A DNA stretch of 64,000 nucleotides from Schistocephalus solidus (GCA_017591395.1 WEDG01003375.1:1-64000); one strand, 5' to 3'; positions 1-12,116 are shown, numbered from the stretch's first letter. Made by a program: numbers and translations. The notes: a model not told the origin generated them from the sequence alone.

Positions 1-610
1 CTCATAACTTTATTTTGTTTCTTAGGTTTGTTTAGACAGTGCCTTGCCGGTGCAAACCAAATATAAATTCTAAATAAATGCTGAAGTTGTTTGGTTGGGA
101 TAGTTGCTAAGGAAATTTTAGGTATGTATAGTAGATGCTAGAGGGTAAAGTGGTTTCCCAAACGTTATGAAGTTTTTCTTTTAGAACTTTAATTAGGAGC
201 ATATTTAAACTTGCCATGTCGGCGACCAGAATTCTTGGAAACTGTTCTGAATGCAAAAAACTAGTAATAATTATCTTGAACAAATAATATCTTCGCGGGA
301 TTTTTACATTATGAGGTAGTTTATTCTACATGGCTATGGCGTTTACCGAAAAATTGACGATCATTAAATGTGGTCAAGCTGCCTCACGGTGGTAAGGGGA
401 TTAAATGTACGACTATTCAAAAGTTTGAAACAGTAAAACGAGTCCCTTATGTACTAGGCGAAACCATAAGAAATCAATGTTTATAAGCTCACAGCGTTCT
501 TGATACGACAGATTACGGTGCTCCAACGATAAAATTCTTTTCGTAAAGAAGTTCGGGACTGATTCTATTTTGTTCCGTTCATAAGCGCGCAGAGAGCTAA
601 AAAGAAACGA
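1..610. other. No gene recognised
   Basis: AT-rich sequence with no ORF or repeat that I can assign. It precedes the 3' end of a LINE fragment lying on the opposite strand. Confidence 0.5.
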
Positions 611-613
611 GTA

Positions 614-1660
614 TTATTCCAGGCCAGGCCTAACGTACATTTTAGAAAGACAGAGTCTAATATTAATAGTTTTAAAATTTCGTAGGATAACCCTGGTAGT
701 TCTGCGTGCTTTGGAGACAATCAGGGCGCAATGCTCTGAAAGATTGAGACCGCTGGAATATGATATGCCCAGATCCTTAACAACGCTAGGCACATTTAGA
801 TTGTGGCCATCTATGCTTATTTGAGGCTGATGATCGTCGCCAACAACCATAATGGAACACTTGGGCCAAGAAAGGAAAGGCGCCATGTGCAGCACCACTG
901 GGCAAAGGCCTCAAGATCACCTTTTAATAGATCAAGCATGGTGTCGCGATCTGCCAGCTTGTATTGATAGACAACTTCTAAATCGTCGGCATACATAAAG
1001 GACCGACCATTCCGAAATAAACCTGGTACATCAGTGACAACAAGACAAAATAAAAGCGGGCCAAGCACACGACCCTGAAACACTCCACTTCTCACACGTG
1101 CGGTGTTTGAGATAACATTGGAGATCTTAACATGCTGTGTGCGAGAGTGCAGGTAAGAAGATATCAAGCTCAGAAGTTTACCACAAATACTATAAGAGGA
1201 GAGTTTCAGAAGAAGAAGGGCTTGGTCAACACGATTGGAGGCCTTCGTGAAATTGAAATAGACTATGTAAAGTGCAAAGCCCTACTCGCTTGGTTGTAGA
1301 ACGTGATCAAAGAAAGAGAGCTGACAGGTATCACAAGACCTTGTTTTGAGGAACCCATTCTGAACTGCACTGAGTAGGTTATTCTCGGTTATGTGATGCA
1401 TCATATTATCTTTGATCAAGGTCTCCAAGAGTTTTTGAAGCTAAGACAGTGTGTTGATTGGACTAAAATCGTCAAATGACGTAGATTGGTCGTGTTTGGG
1501 GTTAGGTAGAATGTGCGATTCCTTCCACACACTGGGAAAGGTTTTACTTTCCAGAGCTAGATTAAATATCTTACACAGAAGGGACGGAAAATATAATAAG
1601 CATCCGCCTTTATAATACTGATCGGTTCGCCATCTGGTCAAGGGCTATGAGATTGACGAA
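614..1660 (-). pseudogene. LINE (CR1-superfamily) reverse transcriptase fragment
   Basis: Read on the minus strand from 1,660 down to 614, the translation follows a non-LTR RT with a few frame changes. There is an N-terminal piece ending 'SVWKESHILPNPK', then a 'QNGFLKTRSCDTCQLS' segment, then motif A as 'VYFNFTKASNRV'. These are followed by 'VLGPLLFCLVVTDV' and the catalytic box 'FMYADDLEVVYQY', then a thumb region near 640-830 with 'DLGISYSSGLNL'. The usual first catalytic Asp of motif A (V-Y-x-D-F) is Asn here, so the copy cannot be active. The endonuclease and ORF1 are missing at the 5' side. No 3' tail is visible below 614. Confidence 0.8.
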
Positions 1661-1803
1661 AACGTCGAATGGCTACGGTTACATCCCAGAGGGTAAAAGT
1701 TATGGTTTCGAGGATGGCACCGGTCCAACCCTGGATGGTCAGAGGGAGAGTGGCCGAATTTTAAATAAATGTTCTGGACGAGAAAACGTTGAAACTAGCA
1801 GCC

Positions 1804-2370
1804 GTCAATTTATAAATAAATAAATTTTATATTAAAGGCCCAGAGGGCCCCATCATTACAAACTTATAATCGTGGTTAAAATAAATACAAAGTGTATAAT
1901 TGCTGAACTATGTGAGCATCTATATGAACAACAGAAATGAGTAGTATGGTAAGCATATCCGATTCAGAACGATTTGCCATTTTTAAAACAAAAGTCAACA
2001 ATCTTTGGCATATACGGTGAACTAGAAAAGAAGCAGTAAAAAAACTCCTACGGTTAAATCGGGGGCGGAGTTCGGCAAGACACCAATTTCAAAAAAACCT
2101 TGGAGAAATAAACTGCTACAATAAAAATGTAATAGCTAGATGCAATGCGATAGTATTGTGATGTTGCTGACAACGAATGAGGGTTCGAAACGCTCCTTGT
2201 CGGGTAGAGATAATATAGCATTCAGAGCTACTGATGATAACCACAAGTGGAGGTGAGAGAGGAGGAACTCCTCGTGGACAACAGGGTCGAAACGAAGAGG
2301 GGACAGTAGAGGTCACGAGATCATCGTCGAGATGCGACCTTGCTGACTGTCATCGACTATATGATTGCCT
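1804..2370 (-). mobile_element. 3' end of a TTTA-tailed LINE (family A)
   Basis: Read on the minus strand, this is a 3' untranslated region ending in a (TTTA)n-like tail at 1,804-1,825, preceded by the 'ctctgggcct' type motif. It matches about 500 bp of the + strand at about 6,110-6,652, which has the same tail, so both are 3' ends of one family. The copy is 5'-truncated near 2,370, where an endonuclease in the opposite orientation begins. No coding sequence is retained. Confidence 0.75.
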
Positions 2371-2378
2371 TTTGAGTT

Positions 2379-3770
2379 TGACCCAGATATTATGTGCATC
2401 ACTGAATCTTGGGCTCATGCTTAAATTTCAGCCTAAACGCTCGCTTTAGATACTTTTAGTTTATATCGAGAAGGCCACGTTGAGAACCATGGCAGTGTTT
2501 GTCTTCTTTACGTTAGATCGTCTCTTTTACATTCCCCTTATGAGCTTAGCATTCCTTCGTTTTCCGGAAATAATTTTTTCGTTTCAGTAATTCTCCCACA
2601 GAAGAAAATACCATAATTGGCTGTGTCTATAATCCTCCTTGTTATTCCGGTAATGAAAGTCAGCTCTGTGAACTCTTTGAAAAAGTTACAGAAGCTCCGT
2701 TTTATGTCGAAATAATCGTAGGAGATTTTAATTTGCTAGAAATCGACAGGCATGCAAATACTTCTCCACCAAAATTTGAGAACTTGTTGAACACGATTAA
2801 TTTTTTCAAATATGTCTCAACTAGTCAGCTCAGTGACTAGAGAAGATACTTTTTTAGATTTAATTTTTACTAACAGCGTGCATCCTTTGCTTATTAATTT
2901 CCATCAAAACCTTTTTACAAGTAAGCACACATTATTTCCTTGTTGTTTTTCAGTCTCCTCGTCTGTAAAGCCAGAAATAAAACGTACCTATTTTGACTTT
3001 GCTCATGCTAACAAAACAATATGAAACAATTTTACAAGCACTCTGGATTGGCCAAGCTTTTTTCCAACAATGATCTTAGTTTTTTCCGGATACATTGCAA
3101 GGCCTAACAAAAAGGCCTCCTCAATTGAATTCCACAAAAGACCTTTTTATCAAATGCTGCTTCTTCTACGGTGCCACACTTGTTTCAAAATCAATCTTAA
3201 AAATTATGAAAGCAGCTTAAGGATCCGTCCATAAGTTCGTTACCGATCCACTTAAGGATCACACAAATATTTGAATTAGCTTCATAAATGAGGATCATGC
3301 GAAATAGGCGTAGGGAGTCTCTAGCAATTAACGATGAAAATACTTCCAGATCTGTTCCTCAAATGTTCCGACTCCGTCCTTCCGCTTTATCTTACAAAGT
3401 CATACCGCCCTTACTCGACTGCAATAATAATTTCATTGCAGAGGATTTAGGCAAAGCAGAATTGTGAAATTCCTTCTATGCCAAACATTTTACCCTGGAA
3501 ACAAATCCCATCCCTTCGATCTGCCTGACGTCTCATGAGCTGCTCACTTACATTGATTTTGTTCCTACAAATATTCAGAAACAGATAAGCAAACTTAATC
3601 AATCGCACTCAATTGGAACCGAAAACATCCCCAATTCACTTATTAAACAGTTGAGTGCTTTTTTCCCCTTTTCTGAGCAAAGTGTTTCAGGTTTGCTCAA
3701 GAATTGTTTCTTTCCTGGTTATTGGAAAACCTCTTTTATTATTATTATTCCAGTAGAGGAAGTATTTTTT
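2379..3770 (+). pseudogene. LINE endonuclease and RT N-terminal fragment
   Basis: The plus-strand translation, with stops and frame changes, follows an apurinic-like endonuclease. It runs 'DPDIMCITESWAH' (2,380s), 'GSVCLYVRSSLL' (2,490s), 'CVYNPPCYSGNESQL', the catalytic 'VGDFNLLEID' (about 2,735), a frame change near 2,810, then 'TREDTFLDLIFTNS'. From about 3,570 the RT N-terminal region follows: 'GTENIPNSLIKQLS' and 'FFPGYWKTSFIIIIP'. The RT catalytic core is absent after about 3,760. It is a dead copy. Its abutment, in opposite orientation, to the family-A 3' end at 1,804-2,370 suggests a 5'-inverted insertion. Confidence 0.75.
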
Positions 3771-3899
3771 ACCAAGCTTGTCGTAGAACCCTGGAATAAT
3801 CTACTTAAGGCTATTGTTATATCCCAGTATGTGGAGGCATTCAAACATCGGCTTGACATTCATATGTTGGAGCACCACGAAGACTATGTGACTAATTAA
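3764..3899 (+). pseudogene. LINE RT C-terminal remnant
   Basis: In frame with the preceding RT fragment, the sequence jumps to an extreme C-terminal LINE motif, 'VEPWNNLLKAIVISQYVEAF', followed by 'KHRLD' and a stop at 3,899. This pattern (WNxLP..V..S.SVxxFKxxLD) is the same as the C-terminus of the CTGAA-tailed LINEs elsewhere in this window. The whole RT core is missing between the two parts, by deletion or by juxtaposition of two fragments. The stretch to 4,080 shows nothing further. Confidence 0.55.
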
Positions 3900-4082
3900 C
3901 CTTAACAATTCCAGTGAACTTCTTAAATCTGACAGGATTCACTTGACTGTAACTTCTTTATATTGCTTCTTATTCTTGCGATATGTATGTAAAAAATAGG
4001 TAGTTCAAACGCGTAAGCCTTTTTCCTCAAACACTCTAAAACTGAACTTATAGCATTTTTGGCCCGAACACTTAAATAATAT

Positions 4083-5484
4083 ATCAGTTCAGTTCAGTTT
4101 ATTAAGGGAAAGAAAGGCAAACGCCTTTTAACTCCCTTTGGTTACAGTATGGCTAAAAGTTTCTGATATATCAGGAAAATGTAAAAAAGCTGGTGTACAT
4201 GATAGCGCGTGGAAAATAAGCAGCTGTTTGTTAATCGAAGATAGTAAACATAAACATTAACTCACATATTATGAGTATCATGAGAGCATGATATTGTTGT
4301 TGACATGATTCTCGTGAGTGACGCATATGCGGAGTTTGAGATAATAAAATGTTATAAAATGTTACTGAAATATAGTAAAAAGTATCGTTATTATAAGAGT
4401 GTGATTCAAATTAGACGTGACTAAGAAGATCTCGGGATATTATAGTGGGCACTGTTATACTGGTCCAGGTTTTTCTTAAAAAGCCCAACGGAAGTAGCCA
4501 TAGCAACATCCAAAGGCAGAGCATTCCAAGCGTCGACCGCTCTCTTGGAGAAGAAGAACTTTCGTGTATCAAGTCTGGATCCAGTCATACGTGGTTTGAG
4601 TGGGTGACCTCTCAATATCGGGGTTGTTGCTAACTGGAAGAAGTCTACAGGTAGGAGACAGCAGCCTTGACCAGACATTATACGGAATGTTTGCATCAGG
4701 TCACCTCGTAGCTGCCTGTAACTCAAGGGAAAGAGATAAAGGTTAGCTAATAGGGTTTCATAGGGTCATGAGCCCTGTGCAGTCACAAGTTTGGTTGCAC
4801 GTCTTTCAACATTTTCGAGGATATTGAGATCCATCGCGATCCAGTGTCTCCAACCTTGGATAGCGAACTCCAATTGCGGCAGCACAAAAGTTCGAAAGAC
4901 TTTGGCAAAGCATTCTACATCAAAGGCAGAGAAAGCCCATTTGACAAGGTACAGGACTGACATCGCAGATTTGGCAACCTTTGAACAATGCAGCGAGCGT
5001 TTAAGGGAGCTTGAGATCCACACTCTCAAGTCCTACTGCGCGTCAACGTCTTGCAGGCAGAAATCCATGAGGTTCGGAGTGCTAGTTTGACCAACTCATA
5101 TAATAGTGCATTTGTACTCATTGAACGGTCAAAACCAGTTCTTTTACCATTGTTAAAGTTGGTTTAGGTTTTCCTGCAAATGCTTTACGTCAGCTGCAGT
5201 TCTGAGGACCCTCCATAGCTCAATATCATCCACAAACATGGCGAAATCACAATCCAGTTCATTGATGCAGTCGTTGACGTACAAAATGAACAGGATAGGG
5301 CCAAGAACTGAACCCTGGGGAACACCACTTTCAACCGCAACCTTCGCCGACTGCTGGTTACGACATGGACGGTTTGAGAGCGACCAAATAAGAAGCTTTT
5401 GATCCATCTAAGGAGATTACCCCTATGCCTGTTCGGTTGAGATTTTGTAGGAGTCACAGGTGTGGGACACTATTAATTGCCTTC
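4083..5484 (-). mobile_element. CTGAA-tailed LINE (family C), 3' half
   Basis: The minus strand carries the 3' half of a CR1-like LINE. It begins at 5,484 with 'KKAINSVPH' just after RT motif A, continues through 'SGVPQGSVLGPILFILYVND', the catalytic box 'MFVDDIELW' and a thumb region, and ends with 'KFFFSKRAVDAWNALP' (about 4,440-4,560). The 3' end carries an 'ACTGAACTGA' tail at 4,085-4,105, the same tail type as the copies at 47.2 and 57.8 kb. Several stops and frameshifts make it a pseudogene. Its 5' half lies at 6,646-9,048; the two halves are separated by a family-A insertion. Confidence 0.85.
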
Positions 5485-6652
5485 TTATACGGATAGATGC
5501 CAGTTAGCAAACATTAAATTTCTGTGGGTTAGAAGACTCGAAGCCGGTCTCTGCTTCCTGTTTCGCGTTAACTCTAGCCCCAATCTCCCACGAATAAACG
5601 CTCTTACTCCGGTAGATCGACCCTATGCCACTCGTAATTCCTCCATGATCATTTCACCACCCCTTAGCTCCACAACTAACCGGTCTCAGTTTTTTGCCTC
5701 CAAATATGCTTTCATCTGGAATAATCTTCCACTGCAAATTAGGTTGTCGTCCACATTAGCTATTTTCAAAACAAAGTAACGCAAACATTTAACTTCGGAA
5801 TATATAAAGTCCTTATTGTTTGTTTCCTTCCCTAACTCGCAACTTTTGGATTTCAAAAAGGGTCCTCCTGGTATTTGAGGCAGTTCCCTTGATATTATAA
5901 TGGTCTCTTATTATATATCCATCATCCTCTGCAGAGTCAATCTTTGCATTTACTTTTTGCCCCCCCTCATTTTAAACTAGCATCGCCAAAGTCTTGACAA
6001 CCTTGGTACTTTCCTCCGCTTTTTGCAACCCCGACGATGGTCTCCAGGTTCAGTTGAGGATCAAGGCGGGTTCTAATAGTTTTGCTTCTTTGATTGGTGG
6101 ACTATGCAGTCGGCAAGGTCACATCTCAATTATGATCTCATGACCTCTACTGTCCCGTCTTCGTTTTGACCCTGGTGTCCGCGATGAATCCGTCCTCTCT
6201 CACCTCCACTGGTGGTTACAAACAGTAGCTCTGACTGCTATATTATCTTTCACACGACAAGGAGCGTTCCGAACCCTCATACGTTGTCAGCATCATCAAA
6301 GATCTATCCCATTGCATCTAGCTATTAATGTTTTAGTGAAGCAGTTTTTTCTCCTATTTTTTTTTTAATTGGCGGCTCGCTGAACTCCGCCTCCGATTTA
6401 CCGTAGGAGTTTTTTTTACTGCTTCTTTTCTAGTTCACCGTTTATGTTAAAGATTGTTGTCTATTGTTTTAAAAATGGCAAATCGTTCTGAATCGGATAT
6501 GCCTACCATATTGTTAATTTCTGCTGTTAATATGGCTGCTCACATAGAGCAGCAATTATCCACTTTGTATTTATTTATACCGCGATACTAAGTTTGAAAT
6601 GACGGGGCTCTCTGGGCCTTAAATATACAATTTATTTATTTATTTATTTAAA
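5485..6652 (+). mobile_element. 5'-truncated TTTA-tailed LINE (family A) nested in a family C LINE
   Basis: The plus strand holds the last ~100 codons of a LINE ORF2, ending at a stop at 5,779. The C-terminal signature is 'FASKYAFIWNNLPLQIRLSS'. An ~870-bp 3' UTR follows, ending in a TTTA repeat tail at about 6,630-6,652. The UTR matches the minus-strand copy at 1,804-2,370. Both flanks are the two halves of one minus-strand LINE interrupted within a single protein motif, so this is a nested, 5'-truncated insertion. Confidence 0.85.
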
Positions 6653-9048
6653 GTCAATGTAGACTACGTGCAGCGCAGTTCCTTCATCAACTGCTCACAT
6701 CCAATGTTCCAAACAGTAGAGCAAGTTCGTTACGCAAGACCTGCCACTTCAGAATCCACGATGCGCATCGGATAATAGTTTATGCTGCTCTGAGATGTGC
6801 ATTAGCTCTCGTTTTACTATTTTTCCAAGCTTTTGCAGCAGATCGAGGTAAGGCTAATTGGTCTATAATTATTTGCGGAGACCTTACTGCCACCTTTATA
6901 TAGGGGTGTGATTTTTGCAGATTTCCAATCAGCAGGTAAAATGCCGGCGTCGAACGAGGTTTGGAAAAGCATGGACAACGGTTTGGCCAGTTCCGCAGCG
7001 AGTTCCTTTAGTAACTTTGGCGGTATATCATCTGGAGCCAGTGATTTAAACTAATTCAGAGCCAACAGCTCTTTATGAACATTTGCTTCGTCGAAAGATA
7101 CAGCCTCTATTGTTGGACCCTCGTGTAAGTCGTAGTCGGGAGGATAAAATGCGCTTTCTGTCGTAAAGATGGATTTAAAGAATTCTGAAAAGGTGCTTCG
7201 CTTATGCTCCATCCTCACTTATCTCTAGGTTTTTGCTAGTCTTAAGTAAGGAAACTGGGTCCCTGTTACGCGTGCTCCTTCTAATGTAGTTGTAGAATAA
7301 CTTTGGATTTTCCCGTGCACAGTTTAACATGTCTTTTTCGAAGTCTTGTCGTATACTGAGGATAAACCGTTTAACTCCTTGTACCTTGTATGCGTTTATG
7401 GACGCAGGATGATCATCAGCGAGTGATTTCTTCCACAAACTCCACTTTTTATTCACTTAATTTTTTGACGTTTGAGTCAGCCACTGGGATCTTTTATCCA
7501 GTCTCTTTCGTGAAATCGGGCAGTGGTTGCTGAGATGAATATGCAATAACTCACTTAACCCTTCCCAATACTCGGTCACAGTGTCGGAAAAAGCTGATTC
7601 ACAGTTTATGTTGTTGATTCCAGTCTTCATTTGATCAAAGTCACCACACCAAATATTTCTTCTAAATCTGGTGGGCTGTTCAGGCACCGAAAACTTTGAC
7701 TGGTCACAGTGAAGTATGATGTGGTCGCCCCGACCTAGAGGAGATACGCATCGCACCTAATCAATACTATCTACCGATTTCATAAACACCAGGTCCAAAC
7801 AGTTTGACTGCTGTCCCTCCCGCACCCTCGTTGGAAATAAGATGTGCTGAGTTAAAAATGACCTCAGTGCCAGGTCAAATAAACGTCGGTGAAAAGCTTG
7901 TTCTGGACCCCGTGCATTTACTGAACTACAGTCAATGTGCGGTGCATTGAAGTCACCCATTATTAAGACAACAGATAGAGAGGCAACTCTTTCAAGCTCT
8001 TCTAACAGGCAAGCATCAGCCTCAAAGTCACTTCTTGGTGGTCGTAAGACGGTCAGGACATCAAGGCTGTGTGATCTGGGCACCTTTATAATGAGCCAAA
8101 TAGCTTCAAAGCTGCATGCAAACTGTTCTGTTTTTTTCTGACACTAGCAGTCCGTGTTTTACGTAGGTTGCAACGCCTACTCCCTGACACCCTTCCCAGT
8201 CTCTTCTGAATAGCTGGTAGCCAGGTATAGTTAACTCACGGTCATGCACATGTTGGGACAACCAGGATTTTGTCAAGGAAATTACGTCTGGAAAGAGATC
8301 CTTGACATGGATCCGAAACTTGTCAAACTTTGCTAACATCATTTGCGCATTGATGTAATGGAATTTTAACTTCCGGTTTATGGGACATGCGGTTACAATG
8401 CGGTTTGAGCCTTCAGTTAATTCCTCAGCTGCGCGGTCTTCCGTACCGGACCTGCCCAATGGAAGAAAGGTGCACGCTGCTGAAACTTGGCTGTTGTAAA
8501 TAATCAAATTCCGCTCCCCCTCGCTGAACCGCTTTCTCAGTTCTAGAACTTCTGCTGGTGAGAAGTCCCGTTGAAAAAAAAACGCCGGGGTTGGAGCCTT
8601 TTATTCTAAATCGCCGGGAAAGAATGAGCCTAGACTGCTCGCTACTGACCAGCATGAATTTGAGAGGTCAAGGGCGTGTTGAATTCGGTGGGTTTTCTGC
8701 CCATTTCCCAAGGCGGAAGGCTTTGATCACGTCTACTGCCTCAGATGGTTCCAAAATGATATAAAGTAGGTCCTGAAAAAGCAGAAAGTCATCCAAAACT
8801 CGCTTCGTGTATGTGATTACACTCGATTCCGGGAGTCCCTTTATAATGATGCATTTTTCTCGATCAATTTGATTTGCATCTACCACTGGGGTATCGTTCG
8901 CTAAATTATGTATTGCTCGGACACTATTCGCTGTGGATGGCTGAGCAGATGCTTGTTCGTGGCCTGTTTTTGCCAGACTTGGGTGAAGCACCTGGCACAG
9001 AGGGCAGCGCATTGAAATCAGTAGTTCTGGTGGGGGAATAGATAGCAC
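6646..9048 (-). mobile_element. CTGAA-tailed LINE (family C), 5' half: ORF1, endonuclease, RT N-terminus
   Basis: Reading down from 9,048, the first part is an ORF1-like protein with a CxxC pair ('MRCPLCQ') and an RRM-like block, 'REKCIIIKGLPESS' to 'VDVIKAFRLGK', then 'SSEQSRLILSRRFRIKG'. The endonuclease follows at about 8,400-7,760: 'HYINAQMMLAKFDKFR', 'PDVISLTKSWLSQ', 'MGDFNAPHIDC' and 'NCLDLVFMKSVDS'. A linker with 'ENPKLFYNYIRRSTRNRDP' (7,300s) leads into the RT N-terminus. That part reads 'APDDIPPKLLKELA' (about 7,040) and 'SANNYRPISLTSICCKS', and ends at 'YIDFK' where the nested LINE begins. Frameshifts occur near 8,507, 7,757 and 7,457. It is non-functional. Confidence 0.85.
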
Positions 9049-9059
9049 TGTTCAATTTC

Positions 9060-11500
9060 TTAATTTTATTTGACGTTGTGTAAGAAGACGTGCATCAATT
9101 TTTAGTCGCATGTATCAATCCACCCTATTTGCTGTTTAATAAAGGGCTTGAATGTTAATTTTTAGCCTTACTCTACTCTAGATCCCTGAAAAGTCAGTTT
9201 TTCTTATCAGGGGTTACTTCGTGAACTAGCAGATATACAATCTTCCTTTGGTGAAAGTGAGGGAGGAATCTTGACACTTCATCCTTTTTCAGCAGCATTG
9301 ACAGAGCCAGGAGATATTTGTTACATAAGTGGAAACTAAATGAATGTTAATTTCACTAATTTATGCGGAAAAAAGTTTTCGTCACGTCAATAAATATTGG
9401 TAACGATCAAAGAATGCCATTCCGTAAAAAAACAGTAAGAAACGTTTGAAATCAAATTACAGCAACTTTTGTGGAACTAATACAAAATAGTGTGAAAGGA
9501 AATGCTAGACATTTTGAAGGGAATGCCTGTAACGCTTCAAAATATACATATATATCATTTGGTCACGTTTTAGTAGATTGAAATTCGATAGGGAAAAATA
9601 AATAATAACCTTAGACAACGATTCTAGTCGCCCTCTGCTTTATCGGCACTCAGGTTTGTGGGGACGTTTCTCCTGCCTTATCATTTGCTCTTATATTTAA
9701 ACTCCATAATTAATATTTATTTCTTAACGTTAAAATTCATTACCTTCAGGTTCGCTACCAACCCTTTTTCAACTTCGTGCTTTCTGCGACTCTATCGATC
9801 TTCAAGTTGATAGGCCGGGTGGGGTAAGGGTTCCTTGTCATGGCAAGGAAGTCTAACTGTGGCTGCAGCTAGACTCTCGCCATACAACTGGATGTTTTCG
9901 ATCCATTTTATCACACTTCCTTAAAGAAGCAACGAATTCGTTGTTTTCGCGTATTTCGTTTCCAAAATGATAGTACCTTAAGGTCCTGGTCTCAAATAGA
10001 CCACTAGATTTAAAAATGGCAAAATACCACCTTATAAAATAGGAAAAAAACTAGTCCTTGCAATTGAAGCTTATTTTGACAGTTCCCTCACAACGTTGTG
10101 AGAGAACTATAGTAGTATAGTCGTGAGGGAAGCGACAATTTGAATGCGCTGTACGATGTTTAATGCACGCGGGACTTCAGCCCACATTTACATTTGTATG
10201 TTGTTTCGTTTTTCTTTAAAGTAAAGTGGCGTAAGCAAATGATTCCCTGATTAGCCTCCCGAATTACGGTTCTTACAAGTCTCCGATGATAGACTTGGCT
10301 CAATGCTCGAGACAGCAAACAGCAATGTTTCGGAATTCGTTTCCTGAAAATAGCTTCATCCTTTCTTCCAGCGATGATGCATCTTTCTCCGCTCAAAAAT
10401 AAGCAGTAACAGCCCGTAAAATGAGAACAGTTGCGGGTATGATTAGACACTGGCAAATTAAATCGGTTTCCTGTTACATGCTACAAGTCTTATTTATGTT
10501 ATGACATAATGTCGCTTACCATCAAATTAACTGCTGTACTGGAGAGGTAGATCAAGACGCCAGCATGCAAACTCAAGGACTACAAGGAACATCGCTCAAG
10601 ACAGCCGGTTTGAAGAGCCGCCGTCTCAAGTTACGCTGCTGTCGTAACAGCGGACAAATTTATACTGCAGAGGGGGTGGCATTTAAGTGAGAACTTACGT
10701 AAGATATACGTCTCCCAGAACGGTTATGTTGAAGGTCTTTCGTAAAATTGGAATAAATGTTAATAAATGACGTTCAGATAGATGTTTTGACCTGTCCCGA
10801 TTTCTTTTATACACCTATCTCTGAATTCTATAAAAATCAGAATCTACCTGGGCTTTGAATTCTTAGTTTTATTGTGTGTCACAGCTGTGGTCTTATTTGA
10901 TTTTAAGTGCCTTTTTATTGGTGGTCACCGAGTGGATTTTTATTTCTGGTCTGACTATTTCTACTGACGTTTTTTCATGTGTGCATACTAAAACATAAAG
11001 TTCAAATGCCATTCTCTGCCCCCCATCTTCTCAACGAGGAAGCAACAAATGTGGTAACCCTGTCAGCTTTAATTATGATATTTTAGGCGTTCATAACGAT
11101 AGCCGTACGGCATACAATGGAAATAAGAAGTAAAGAGACAATCAGCGATCTAGTTTCTTCCTCTTTCACTCTTCGGATTCATGTTTAGCAAAGAGGCAAT
11201 CCCGAATAATTGTTGACCCTTCAGTCTCACGCTGTTTAACGGAGAACAAACACAAACCTGAAATAGGCAATTGTAGCCTGTTCCAGGAAATTTTTAAGAG
11301 TTAGAAACTATCTTAATCACACAGCCCATTAAATGTATTTATCAGATAGCATGAAGACCGTGGTTATTTGTTCAGCTTTATTGTTCGTTGCCCCTCACAC
11401 ATCCAATGATAATATGCTTCTCTTTGTTTTTGGAAAAGTATGATCATTTAAATTCGCACAATCATCACCTCGGAAGCCTCTTTTTGCTAATTTGCCTTTC
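9060..11500. other. Intergenic, no gene recognised
   Basis: AT-rich, with no coding region or repeat family that I can support. The only notable local structure is the short perfect palindrome listed separately at 10,087-10,102. A promoter or first exon of the UVRAG gene that begins downstream could lie here, but nothing identifies it. Confidence 0.4.
10087..10102. repeat. 16-bp perfect palindrome
   Basis: CTCACAACGTTGTGAG is its own reverse complement. A related 'gtgagggaa' block follows about 30 bp downstream, so the site could form a small hairpin. No function is implied. Confidence 0.7.
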
Positions 11501-11511
11501 TTTGCTTGCAG

Positions 11512-12116
11512 ATGCTTCTACGGGACATTTCTGAGGTCCATGGGCCAAGTTTCCTTCACCTAGTCTCTCCCAACGAAGCAAACGATTCTCACGTCTATTT
11601 TACTATGTCCGATTCAACTGAATTGAGAAGTCTGTTTCTCATGATTTTTTATCATATTTTAAAGTAGCTTTTTACAGAAGCGCAGCCTCTTCTGAGCTGG
11701 GGGTGAGTTTAGAAAAAAATTTCGGCCCTAATTCTTATTTTCAGGCACCCTCCTGGTCATGTGTAGATATGGCAGAGTCGACTCAACTTCTGGCCGACCT
11801 TTCTAGTAGGCTGAGTCATCTCTTTACCTACACTCTTCCCAGTTGTCCTGTTTCGTTTCTTTATTGCAACTCAATCGAACAACCAAGTGACCAGTACACT
11901 TGTCCTACAGACCTGCGTCGATTTAGAAAAAATTAACAAGTTGGGATCTGTAGTAGGTCCTATTTGTACCCCTGTTTGCTGATGCAAAACAACCTTTGTT
12001 CTCAAGATTCCTCCATTTGCCTCGCGCCATACGAACCAACTCGTCCTGTCTTGTGGTGGAGATTTCTTTGTTTGGTCATGTGACGCTAGTCCGCCCGTTA
12101 GCCCACAACCCGTGAA
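11512..12116 (+). CDS. UVRAG: UVRAG exons 1-5: C2-like domain split by very short introns
   Basis: The first exon follows a 'tttgcttgcag' acceptor and opens on an ATG at 11,512, but upstream exons are possible. It encodes 'SHVYFTMSDSTELR', matching the YFTLH-type strand of UVRAG. Introns are 35 bp (11,630-11,664), 42 bp (11,703-11,744), 37 bp (11,806-11,842) and 57 bp (11,950-12,006). Removing them joins 'FYRSAASSELG' to 'APSWSCVDM' and then 'IVLFRFFIATQSNNQ', 'LVLQTCVDLEKINKLGS' and 'NQLVLSCGGDFFVW'. These align in order with the vertebrate C2 domain. The end of exon 5 (donor at 12,117) was chosen because it alone gives the phase needed by exon 6; an alternative donor at 12,130 would break the frame. 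Confidence 0.75.
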
